Below are positions 8,801 to 15,470 of a stretch of DNA of 64,000 nucleotides, piece by piece. Source of the stretch: Pseudomarimonas salicorniae (GTDB taxonomy: Bacteria > Pseudomonadota > Gammaproteobacteria > Xanthomonadales > Xanthomonadaceae); NCBI RefSeq assembly GCF_023156535.1, contig NZ_JALNMH010000011.1, forward strand, positions 1 to 64,000. The letters run 5' to 3'. The translations under genes and the position numbers were made by a program. The notes below the pieces were generated by a model. That model worked only from the letters and a program-made list of their open reading frames with translations. It was not told the DNA's origin and searched no databases. Every line of letters begins with the position of its first letter. Position 1 is the first letter of the stretch.

Positions 8801-9890
8801 CATCCTGCGTTTCACGCTGCCCCCGGCGAGCCGGACACGGCCCGACCCATCCCAGGTCGGCCGCGCTTCGATCGGCCCGGATTGGACCCTGTGGTCCGAG
8901 AACATCCCGAAGGGCGACTACGTACGACAGCTCAGGCCGGACGGCCAATACCTGCTCGCCGCCAGCGCCAATCGTCTGCTGATGGCGCAGCAGGCAAACG
9001 GCGTCCTGCGCTTTGCCGAGCAGCCGGTCTACTCGACCCGCTACGAAATGGTCCATTTCGATATCGATGAGCGCAGTGGTCTGTTTGCCGTGGTCGATCG
9101 CGAGGGTCTGCGCGTCTTCCGGCCCGGCAGCGATGCGACACCGGCCATGTTGAGGCCGCTCGGAGTGGAACTATCGCGGGTGCGATCGCTGCAGCTGCTC
9201 GGTGGGCCGGCGCTGCTGCTGGTCGCCAGCGATGACCGGATGGAACTGATCGATCTCTCGACGCAGCCGTCCGTGGAGCAGGGGCCCGATCCCGAGGAAG
9301 AGGCCGCGGCGCTGCCGCCCGCCGACAACGTCGCCGCGCTGCGTGCCCTGCACGAGTCGGGGCAGCTCGATCTGCTGGCCCTGGGCTTCCCGGACCCGGC
9401 GACCCGGCCAGCTGGCCTCGACATGCTGGTCTCCGAGACCGAGGACGGGCTTGCGGTCAACTTCGGCGCGCCCGACCCGCAGCGCAATGGCGATCTCCGG
9501 GAGCTGGGCGAGATGGAGCTGGCGCTCTCCGGCGGTAGCGACCCCCTGCTCGCGGTGGCCTTCGACCGATTTCGCAAGCGCGACCTGCGGCCAGGTGGCG
9601 AGGCCGAGATCGAGGTCTACCGACTGCAGAGCGAGCCGCGCCTGGTCTTCGTCGAAGTGCTCTGGGATCTCGACGCCTGGGGCATCGATCGACTGCGCTT
9701 CGATGAATCGGGCCAGCGGCTGCGGGTCGTGGTGTCGAATTTCGATGGCTATCTCCACGCCTTGCACAACTTCCCCATGCAACGCCCTGACCTGGCCCGC
9801 TACGTCGACCCCGCTGAGTGCCAGGCGCCATTCAATCTGCCCGCCGGGCATCCCTTCACCCAGACCCGGTTGCTCGATTGCGGCGAGTAA
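5874..9890 (+). CDS. Caspase-like peptidase / nSTAND NTPase / WD40-like giant protein
   Basis: The start at 5874 follows GTGGGGAGTGGCA; an upstream ATG at 5835 lacks a ribosome binding site. In the 1338-residue product, residues 1-265 form a caspase-like (C14) domain. It has ALVVGIDDY, the catalytic His83 in FAGHG and Cys136 in VLDCCFAG. A P-loop NTPase follows, with NPWLGLRAY leading in, Walker A GASGTGKSS at 331-339 and Walker B LLLVDQFEEL near 387-396. After the helical STAND region come a basic stretch (RRGRRRR), a transmembrane helix near 700-720, a charged coil and about 500 residues of WD40-like repeats. Such caspase-STAND-repeat proteins are predicted ligand-gated immune or programmed-death effectors. 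The trigger and target here are unknown. Confidence 0.9.
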   Translation: MAGERECRALVVGIDDYRGGIARLRSAVADARAVATALERDHGYRVECLADATASRSAMLEALARCADESAPEEGFVLYFAGHGLATGDGEGGPRGFLLPQDAEPGDESTWLSMQALRDALNRFRCGHLLVVLDCCFAGAFRWSATRDAVLVGHPLYDSQLARYLEGDSWLVLTSASHDQRAADTLPGRCNTRDGHDGPGHSPFAAAFLEALGGAADSARRGFDPDGVVTATELHQFVFETLVPPGASPLQTPGLWPLRPDNRGEFVFRCPGSELKTRPDPPLDEANNPWLGLRAYGPADAPLFFGRERVIEALEARIRGAGAGKLLVVVGASGTGKSSVVRAGLLPRLQGDWRIVECERLRADPLDQLARAQSRLETARTPNQPSLLLVDQFEELYTQCSDSGRREAFLAELERVVLAPDGPQVVLTLRSDFEPRLAACPRFGGRLGASRFVVPVFTPVELRRVIEGPLRARALFLDPPELVDTLLGEVAAMPGALPLLSFALAETYRLAQLRRRQTGSADRALTAADYAATGGVIGGLHRRASALHHEARPELQAMIRWLFLRLVAPDGARMAKRRVSFDELQFKEDSRTALAREAVDLYVEARLLIVDDGHVEPAHDSLVQAWEDLQDWLAAHPEQPLLRALWRSARDWQSGGFGGGLLWDSDPRLPHALAALPELNLLERRFAHASRVRRGRRRRVLAAATLSTMLLLAVAAVISWERAEEAERQRLEAERQLAEARYANGRALLEQARGASSIGDHVGAAFHSATALGFRNFGIEPGSADGASPAPLLVPEHPEHRDAIEELTRARQQAYLAVAWRPLGLARFTADATRLVGVNQDGDIELRDFAADRLALLESPLGRPEQLALSEDGEWLAASGQGRTELVLWQLGEGLDVTTAPRRLAPPEGFEAMAFDPQGQRLAAAGLDELRVWSLGEAEAEALVLPLYRTEGPARLTSLAFTEDGGTLYGGGFHDRILRFTLPPASRTRPDPSQVGRASIGPDWTLWSENIPKGDYVRQLRPDGQYLLAASANRLLMAQQANGVLRFAEQPVYSTRYEMVHFDIDERSGLFAVVDREGLRVFRPGSDATPAMLRPLGVELSRVRSLQLLGGPALLLVASDDRMELIDLSTQPSVEQGPDPEEEAAALPPADNVAALRALHESGQLDLLALGFPDPATRPAGLDMLVSETEDGLAVNFGAPDPQRNGDLRELGEMELALSGGSDPLLAVAFDRFRKRDLRPGGEAEIEVYRLQSEPRLVFVEVLWDLDAWGIDRLRFDESGQRLRVVVSNFDGYLHALHNFPMQRPDLARYVDPAECQAPFNLPAGHPFTQTRLLDCGE

Positions 9891-10359
9891 GAGCGGCACA
9901 TTCTGCCTGTTTCGCAGCCCTGCAAATGCCGCTCCAGAATCTGCGCGCCGAGCCTTTGCGATGCGTGCAGCGGGCGCGAAGCAGACCTTCCGCAAAACCC
10001 GAATGTAGGAGCCAGCTTGCTGGCGATAGGCGCCCCGGACGGAACGATCGCCAGCAAGCTGGCTCCTACACGCAAGGGCGCCGATAGGTCCGGTTTGCGC
10101 CCGAACCGGGCATCGCGATCACCTTCGCAGCGAAGCCCGGCTGTCGGAGCGCTCTGGGGAGCGACCGCGGAGAGGCGCTCCGCCCACGGTCCCTAGCTGA
10201 TCCGCGGCGCTGCCGTCGCGGGCGAGCCCGCTCCACATTCGGGCTTTCGCGATGGGACAAGGGCGCCGGCTTCCGGCGCAACCCGGACATTGGTAGGGTG
10301 CGGCTGGCCGCATCGGGCGCGCCATTCGAACGCCCGAATCGGTCCGCCCAAGGCGCGCC
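9891..10359. repeat. Convergent intergenic repeat cluster with palindrome A1
   Basis: The gap between two convergent genes holds palindrome A: perfect 23-base arms at 10005-10027 and 10047-10069 with a 19-base spacer. It is led in by GCGCGAAGCAGACCTTCCGC. Downstream is a diverged GGAGCGACCGCGG-type unit. A unit C in reverse orientation at about 10292-10374 opens TAGGGTGCGGCTGGCCGC and runs a few bases into the end of the acyltransferase gene. No coding region is seen. The strong hairpin may act as a bidirectional terminator. Confidence 0.8.
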
Positions 10360-11565
10360 CTATGGCAACCGCCGGGCGATGCGCTTGCCATTGAGCAGGA
10401 CGCCGACCGCGGTCGCGCGCACCCAGTAGTGATAGCTGAGCAGCAGGGTCGGGATGGCCACGCCGATGATCAGGCCGTACTTGAGGCTGGCCGGCCAATG
10501 CAGCTGCCAGAGCAGGATCTGCAGGGCGACGACGACGGGCAGGTGGATCAGGTAGATCCAGTAGGAGGCATCGGCCAGGTAGCGCCAGAGCGGATGCCCT
10601 CCGCCCGCGATGCGCTGGAACAGGCCGATGAAGCCGAACACGAAGCAGCCCATCATCAGCGCGTACAGCCCGCTGTAGGCGAGCGTCGGCAGGTCGGGCA
10701 GCCAGTCTCCCCCGGTTGCGATCGCGAGTGCCAGACCGATGGCCAGCAGGGCGGGGAACCCGGCTCCGACGCCGGGAAGCAGGTCGGCATTGCGATGCAG
10801 CCACCAGCCCAGTCCGAAGCACAGCCCATACAGGTAGATGCCGGCCGCGGGCGGAAGCAGGGTGGTGTTCGCGGTGATGACCCCTCCGCCCATCGCGTAG
10901 ACCGCCGGAACCACCGCCAGCGCGAACAGGGGCAGTAGCAGGCGCCATCGCAGCGTGGCGCGCAGCCCCCGGTCGATGGCGGCTTCCAGCGCCTCGCCGA
11001 CCGGCCCGAGACGGACCGACACGCCGCGCACCAGGAGGAACAGGGTGTAGAGAAGCGCCAGGTGGTGCAGGAACCACAGGTGGCCGAGGGTGAATCCGGC
11101 ACCCAGGGCCGAGCCCGAACGGTAATAGGCCCAGGTGGCCTGCAGCACCCCGGCCCCAGCCGGGGTCTCGATGCCGAGATGCCCGGCCAGGTCGGCATAG
11201 TGGCCCATGGCCTGGGCGCCGTGGATCCACATCGCCATGAGCGGGGGGACAAGTATCAGCCAGCCGAGCACGAGGGGCAGCAGCACCCGCTGCGCGCGCT
11301 GGGCGAGAAAGCCTCCGGCGCCCTGCCGGCTGAGCATCATCTGGGCGAAGAAGCCGGCCATGACGAAGAACAGCTCCATCCGGAAGCTGTGCGAGACGTG
11401 CTGGAACCACTCGGCGAACCAGTGCGCGCGGATGTCGACGATGGCCCAGCTCGTGCGTCCCGGACAGAACGACTCCGCCGCATGGAAGAACACGCCGAGC
11501 AGCAGCGCGAAGGCGCGGAGCGCGTCCATGGCGTGGTAGCGGACGGTCGGGGCAGGCTGGGGCAT
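10360..11565 (-). CDS. Acyltransferase family 3 membrane protein (OpgC/MdoC-like)
   Basis: The 401-residue product is a polytopic membrane protein with about ten hydrophobic helices. Its N-terminus (YHAMDALRAFALLLGVFFH) carries the conserved Arg17 and His28 expected of acyltransferase-3 enzymes. FRMELFFVMAGFFAQMM follows, as in OpgC-type glucan succinylases and related O-acyltransferases. It probably moves an acyl group from a cytoplasmic donor to a sugar or lipid in the envelope; the acceptor cannot be read from sequence. I chose ATG 11565 because the ATG at 11616 lacks a ribosome binding site. The last bases overlap a repeat. It is divergent from a LytTR regulator, which may control it. Confidence 0.85.
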   Translation of the reverse strand: MPQPAPTVRYHAMDALRAFALLLGVFFHAAESFCPGRTSWAIVDIRAHWFAEWFQHVSHSFRMELFFVMAGFFAQMMLSRQGAGGFLAQRAQRVLLPLVLGWLILVPPLMAMWIHGAQAMGHYADLAGHLGIETPAGAGVLQATWAYYRSGSALGAGFTLGHLWFLHHLALLYTLFLLVRGVSVRLGPVGEALEAAIDRGLRATLRWRLLLPLFALAVVPAVYAMGGGVITANTTLLPPAAGIYLYGLCFGLGWWLHRNADLLPGVGAGFPALLAIGLALAIATGGDWLPDLPTLAYSGLYALMMGCFVFGFIGLFQRIAGGGHPLWRYLADASYWIYLIHLPVVVALQILLWQLHWPASLKYGLIIGVAIPTLLLSYHYWVRATAVGVLLNGKRIARRLP

Positions 11566-11620
11566 GGAAACCTGGGAATCGAGGGCTGGCCGCCAGCAGA
11601 CTGAAAAAACGCTCATGATT

Positions 11621-11630
11621 CAAACGTTTG
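11621..11630. promoter_or_regulatory. Perfect palindrome CAAACGTTTG in divergent promoter region
   Basis: This 10-base perfect palindrome sits in the 188-base gap between the divergent acyltransferase and LytTR genes, 56 bases from the first and about 124 from the second. It is a candidate operator. LytTR proteins usually bind direct repeats, so the identity of any binder is open. Confidence 0.3.
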
Positions 11631-11753
11631 GGGATGGACCGCGACGAGCTTGGGGCGAAGCGCGAGAAGCCGGTGGCAGTCTGCAAGCGCTTTACACCCC
11701 GGGCGCGCAGCGAAAGAATCAATCCGGGCTTGCATGCCCCCGGGGGAGCATCG

Positions 11754-12698
11754 ATGGACGAGCCGCGATTGGAAGGCGGCCAGGCGGATACAGATTCGAT
11801 GCGCGGCAGGCGCGACCGCCAGGGGCGGGCGGCCCTGTCACGGTTTCTCGCCGTGCGCAGGCCGTTCGAATGGGGCTTCTGGCTGTTGTTCTTCTGCCTT
11901 CACGGCGTCTCCAACGTGCTGGTCATCCAGACCGATCTGGCCAGGACCGGACGCTCCATGCCGGCGTGGGAGCCCTGGCTGCTCGAGTTAAGCAGCATGG
12001 CCTCGATGGCCCTGCTCCTGCCGCTGATCCTGGCCTTCGACCGGCGCTTTCCGCTGCGCTTCTCGACCGTCTGGCCCAGCGTTCCGGCGCATGCGCTTGC
12101 CTGCGTCGCCTACTCGGTCGCCCACTCCGGCCTGATGGCGCTGCTGCGCGACGCGGGATACGCCCTGGCAGGCGACGACTACCCGCTGGCGCGCTGGGCC
12201 GACGGCCTGGGCTATGAGTTTCTGAAGGACTTCCGTGCCTACACCGGCATGCTGGCCATCGTGTATCTCTACCGCTTCATCCTGCTGCGCATGCAGGGCG
12301 AGGCGAGTCTGCTCTCGGCCTCCGAGATCCGCCCCAACGTCGAACGCGAGGAGCGCGCCCAGCGATTCCTGATCAAGAAGCTGGGCAAGGAGTTCCTGCT
12401 CGATGTCGATGACGTGGAGTGGGCCGAAGCGGCCGGCAACTACATCAACCTGCATGCGCACCGGCGCGTCTACCCGCTGCGCGAGACGATGGGCAACCTG
12501 GAGACGCGCCTCGACCCGGCGCGCTTCGTGCGCGTACATCGATCCTTCCTGGTCAATCTCGACCAGTTGGAGACGATCGAAGCCCTGGACAGCGGCGACG
12601 CAAGGATCCAGACCAAGGGCGGTGACACGGTCCCCGTCAGTCGCACCTATCGGGCGGCGCTTCGCGAGCGGCTGGCTGGAGCAGTCGGCAATCAGTGA
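11754..12698 (+). CDS. Membrane-anchored LytTR-family transcriptional regulator
   Basis: The start at 11754 follows CGGGGGAGCATCG, a strong ribosome binding site. The 314-residue protein has four predicted membrane helices between about residues 35 and 180 (WGFWLLFFCLHGVSNVLVI, MASMALLLPLILAF and others). A linker follows, then a C-terminal LytTR DNA-binding domain at about 203-310. Its family signature is VDDVEWAEAAGNYINLH, then RFVRVHRSFLVNLDQLE and PVSRTYR. A sensing membrane domain fused to LytTR is a one-component regulator design common in Xanthomonadales. The ligand is unknown. The likeliest targets are its own gene and the divergent acyltransferase. Confidence 0.88.
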   Translation: MDEPRLEGGQADTDSMRGRRDRQGRAALSRFLAVRRPFEWGFWLLFFCLHGVSNVLVIQTDLARTGRSMPAWEPWLLELSSMASMALLLPLILAFDRRFPLRFSTVWPSVPAHALACVAYSVAHSGLMALLRDAGYALAGDDYPLARWADGLGYEFLKDFRAYTGMLAIVYLYRFILLRMQGEASLLSASEIRPNVEREERAQRFLIKKLGKEFLLDVDDVEWAEAAGNYINLHAHRRVYPLRETMGNLETRLDPARFVRVHRSFLVNLDQLETIEALDSGDARIQTKGGDTVPVSRTYRAALRERLAGAVGNQ

Positions 12699-12726
12699 CT
12701 CCCCGGGAGGCCACGATCATCGACGG

Positions 12727-13194
12727 CTAGGCTTCGGCAGACTTTGGCGGGCCGTCATCCATCGGCACCTGAGGCGCGACGAACGTAAAGGCAATCAACA
12801 GCAGCCCGGCATAGGTCCCGTTGTACCAGGCGAGCTGGGTGAAGGGCTCGCCAAGGGTGAAGGCCCAGATGCAGAAGGAGACCACGCTGAGGGCGAGCTG
12901 ACGGCGGTTGCGGACCTTCAGCGTGACGCGGAGGTAGAAGAACGTCGCGGCGACGCCGAAGGCGAACACCGCCCAGGGCACCTGGGGGGCGACGGGGTCG
13001 CTGGAGTGCTTGAGGAGGGTGATCATCGACAGGTAGACACCGATCACCTCGCCCGGGATCAGCTTCATCAGGCGGTCGGCATAGCCATCGGCAGCCGGTT
13101 GTGCCGGGCCGGCTGCGGGAAAGTCCTCGTCCGGTGCACCGCGGCGGCCGACCGGGGCGAGCTTGGGGCTGGCAGTCTGGATCTCGCGGCCCAT
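12727..13194 (-). CDS. Multi-pass membrane protein downstream of caspase gene
   Basis: This 155-residue product has a polar N-terminus, then YADRLMKLIPGEVIGVYLSM, and about four hydrophobic segments (57-71, 74-92, 102-118, 127-143). The YADRLMKLIPGE lead-in looks like a conserved motif. I cannot name a family. It follows the caspase gene by 24 bases on the same strand, so the two are probably one transcript. An inference is that it is the membrane partner or target of the caspase. It converges with the LytTR gene, 28 bases away. Confidence 0.7.
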   Translation of the reverse strand: MGREIQTASPKLAPVGRRGAPDEDFPAAGPAQPAADGYADRLMKLIPGEVIGVYLSMITLLKHSSDPVAPQVPWAVFAFGVAATFFYLRVTLKVRNRRQLALSVVSFCIWAFTLGEPFTQLAWYNGTYAGLLLIAFTFVAPQVPMDDGPPKSAEA

Positions 13195-13218
13195 GGGTGA
13201 ACCTCTGTGTGGTGGGGG

Positions 13219-15159
13219 TCAGTCGGCGCGGCGGCGAAGGACGAAGCGGCGGCCGATGGCGCACCAGTCCTTCATCACGCCATCCGCTTCGGTCTCGGGT
13301 TCCAGCAGCGCATCGCGGGTCGACGGGCCGTCAATCGCGGCAGCGAACAGGCGGCGCAGGCCGGTCGTGGCATCGGCGAAGGAGCGCGTACCAACCTGCT
13401 GCAGCCAGCTGAAGTCGGTTTCGTCCTCGGTGATGAAGGCCTTGAAGGTTTCGTGCCCGTGGTCGCCGGCGAAGCCCTCGGGCAGGCCGAGGCGGATTCG
13501 CCTCCGGTCGGCGCCGATGCGCAGCGTCCTGCCCGGTGCCAGCTGCTCGCTGGAACTGTTGGGCGGGTAGAGCAGCTGGATGCGGCCGGTCAGGCCGAAG
13601 TCGAGCACGCTGACGAACACCGGCGCGTCAGTGTGGTTGACCAGCTCGAAGGCGATGCTGTCGCCCTGGACCAGGTCCTCGTCGTCCGCCATCCGCTGCC
13701 AGCCGCCGTCGCGTTCGCGCAGCAGGCGGAATTCCACGTTCAGACGGCTGCAGGGGTTGTCGATCAGCAGGGCGTTGCGAAAGCGCGCCCAGGTCTCCAG
13801 CTGGCCGCGCAGGCGGGTGGGCGCATCGGCTTCGTCGCAGGGCACCGGAGACGCGATCGGACCGCCGCTGCGGTCGATCACCCGCCAGACCGGGCCGCTG
13901 GGGGCCTCGCCCGTGGACGCGACGCGCTCGACGCGGTAGTCGGCCTCGTCGGCTGAGTCCGTGATGCGGAGCAGGGGCGAGTCGGACAGGGCAGGGCGCA
14001 GGGTGGCGGCGTCATCCGCCGGCAGCGCCTGCAGGTCGACGCCCGGGCGGAACTGCGCGGTCGACGGTTGCTGTTCGATGCAGCGGGCGCCGGCGGGCAG
14101 GGGGGGACCCTGTTCGAGCCGTCGTGCGAAGGCGCGCAGCACGTCGACGCGGGTGATCTCCAGGCGGGCGATCGGCGGCGGGGTCTGCGCCAGATCCGCG
14201 GGCGGGGGCACCACGGCCCAGAGCGCGCCGGGGGCCAGCCCGTGAGCCGCGCCGCCTTTCAGGATGATCTCGCCGTTCTGCTCCGACTCCAGCTCGACGT
14301 AGCGGCCAGCGGCGTGCCGGGCGTCGGAGAACAGCTCGCGATCGCGCGCGCCCTCGATCTGCGGATGCTGGGTCGGGAATCGCGTGCTGACTTCGCGTCG
14401 GGCCTTCTCGAACACGTCGCGATAGCGGCTGCCGGGCGGCGCTGCCAGCAGGGCCGACACCAGGAAATGGGTCAGGGCGCCGTGGCGGATGATCTCGCCG
14501 CCGCGGCGCTCGCTGAACTCGTGGGCGTACTCGGTGTCGCGACAGCCCGACATCACCACCCAGGACTCGCCCAGCGCCAGCCAGTCGGAGGCCGGATCCA
14601 GAGCGCGACGCGCCGGGCCGGGCGGTGTCGGCGCGCCAACGCCCATCTCGTCAAGGGCGCGCTCATCGGCGGGGGCGGCGCGGATGCGGGCGGCAAACGG
14701 GTCGCGGGTGATCGTGCCGGAGTGGCAGCAGTCGATCAGCAGGCTGATCCGGCGGGTGCGCGCAGCCAGCCGATCCAGCCAGGCGCCGATCTCATCGTCG
14801 ACGATGTCCCGGTTGGGATGCGGATTCCGGCCGCTGTCGCTGGGCATCAGGGTGCTGTCCTTGCCCGAGGACTCGCTGGCGTCCACCGACGTGCGCCGGG
14901 AACCGTGCCCGCTGAAGTGGAAGAACACCTCGTCGTCCGCGCCGGCGACCTGAACCAGGTGTTCCATCCCCGCGAGGATGGCGTCTCGGCTGGCCTCGGC
15001 ATCGTGCAGCGAGCGCACGTTGGACGCGGGGAAACCGAAGCGCTCCTGCAGCACGCTGGCCATCAGCCGGGCGTCGTTGACGCAGCCGGCCAGCTGGTAC
15101 TGGGCGTCGAGCAGCGGATAGCGGTCGATGCCGATGATCAGCGCATGCCGCTCAGCCAT
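13219..15159 (-). CDS. Caspase-family (C14) protein with C-terminal DUF4384
   Basis: In this 646-residue protein the N-terminal 270 residues form a metacaspase-like domain: ALIIGIDRYPLL, catalytic His85 in FHFSGHGSR and Cys145 in LLIDCCHSGT. A DYAH-like segment (RDTEYAHEFS) follows near 225. A middle region of about 200 residues has strand-rich repeats with no clear family. Residues about 470-548 match DUF4384 (FRLLRERDGGW, VFVSVLDFGLTGRIQLLYP). This domain is often fused to bacterial caspases and serine/threonine kinases. No signal peptide or membrane segment is present. It sits in a three-gene leftward unit with the repeat microprotein (42 bases upstream) and a 4-TM protein. Substrate and trigger are unknown. 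Confidence 0.9.
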   Translation of the reverse strand: MAERHALIIGIDRYPLLDAQYQLAGCVNDARLMASVLQERFGFPASNVRSLHDAEASRDAILAGMEHLVQVAGADDEVFFHFSGHGSRRTSVDASESSGKDSTLMPSDSGRNPHPNRDIVDDEIGAWLDRLAARTRRISLLIDCCHSGTITRDPFAARIRAAPADERALDEMGVGAPTPPGPARRALDPASDWLALGESWVVMSGCRDTEYAHEFSERRGGEIIRHGALTHFLVSALLAAPPGSRYRDVFEKARREVSTRFPTQHPQIEGARDRELFSDARHAAGRYVELESEQNGEIILKGGAAHGLAPGALWAVVPPPADLAQTPPPIARLEITRVDVLRAFARRLEQGPPLPAGARCIEQQPSTAQFRPGVDLQALPADDAATLRPALSDSPLLRITDSADEADYRVERVASTGEAPSGPVWRVIDRSGGPIASPVPCDEADAPTRLRGQLETWARFRNALLIDNPCSRLNVEFRLLRERDGGWQRMADDEDLVQGDSIAFELVNHTDAPVFVSVLDFGLTGRIQLLYPPNSSSEQLAPGRTLRIGADRRRIRLGLPEGFAGDHGHETFKAFITEDETDFSWLQQVGTRSFADATTGLRRLFAAAIDGPSTRDALLEPETEADGVMKDWCAIGRRFVLRRRAD

Positions 15160-15201
15160 GTCCGGCCCCGCGCAGCGCAGCGCGACGGGCGCGCATCGCG
15201 A

Positions 15202-15365
15202 TCAGTTTTCGTCCGGTGGGCCGGGTCGTGTGGCGGGGCCCTTGACGTTCTCGTCGGGCGGGCCGGGTCGCGTGGCGGGCGCCTTGACGTTCTCATCGGG
15301 CGGGCCGGGACGGGTGGCGGGTGCCTGGTCGTTCTCGTCGGGCGGGCCCGGGCGGGTATTGCCGT
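15202..15365 (-). repeat. Tandem repeat of 42 bases, four partial copies
   Basis: On the minus strand the unit encodes TRPGPPDEN plus a five-residue linker. Copies differ at synonymous sites (for example cgtcgggcgggcc against cgtccggtgggcc), so the array is not a recent perfect duplication. It lies wholly inside the microprotein gene. Confidence 0.8.
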
Positions 15366-15381
15366 TGGCGCTGGAACTCAT
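15202..15381 (-). CDS. 59-residue microprotein of 14-residue Pro-rich tandem repeats
   Basis: The ATG at 15381 follows GGGGAGACGAGC, an excellent ribosome binding site. The product begins MSSSANGN. It then carries the block TRPGPPDEN four times, the first three followed by a linker (DQAPA, VKAPA, VKGPA), so the period is 14 residues or 42 bases. It ends exactly on PPDEN before the stop. There is no signal peptide, membrane segment or cysteine, so it should be disordered. It is the first gene of the caspase unit (42 bases before the caspase start). Inference: it may be a caspase substrate, a repeat ligand or an inhibitor. No family is recognised. Confidence 0.7.
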   Translation of the reverse strand: MSSSANGNTRPGPPDENDQAPATRPGPPDENVKAPATRPGPPDENVKGPATRPGPPDEN

Positions 15382-15470
15382 GCTCGTCTCCCCACTGCCA
15401 CGAACTGGGCGCACGCTAGCACATGGCCAACGCGATGCCCATGTAGACCCGCCGCTCATGGCATGCGGGT

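Noticed and set aside
15202-15365. CRISPR-like short repeat array
   Set aside because: The 42-base units are coding, in frame and without unique spacers; it is a protein repeat.
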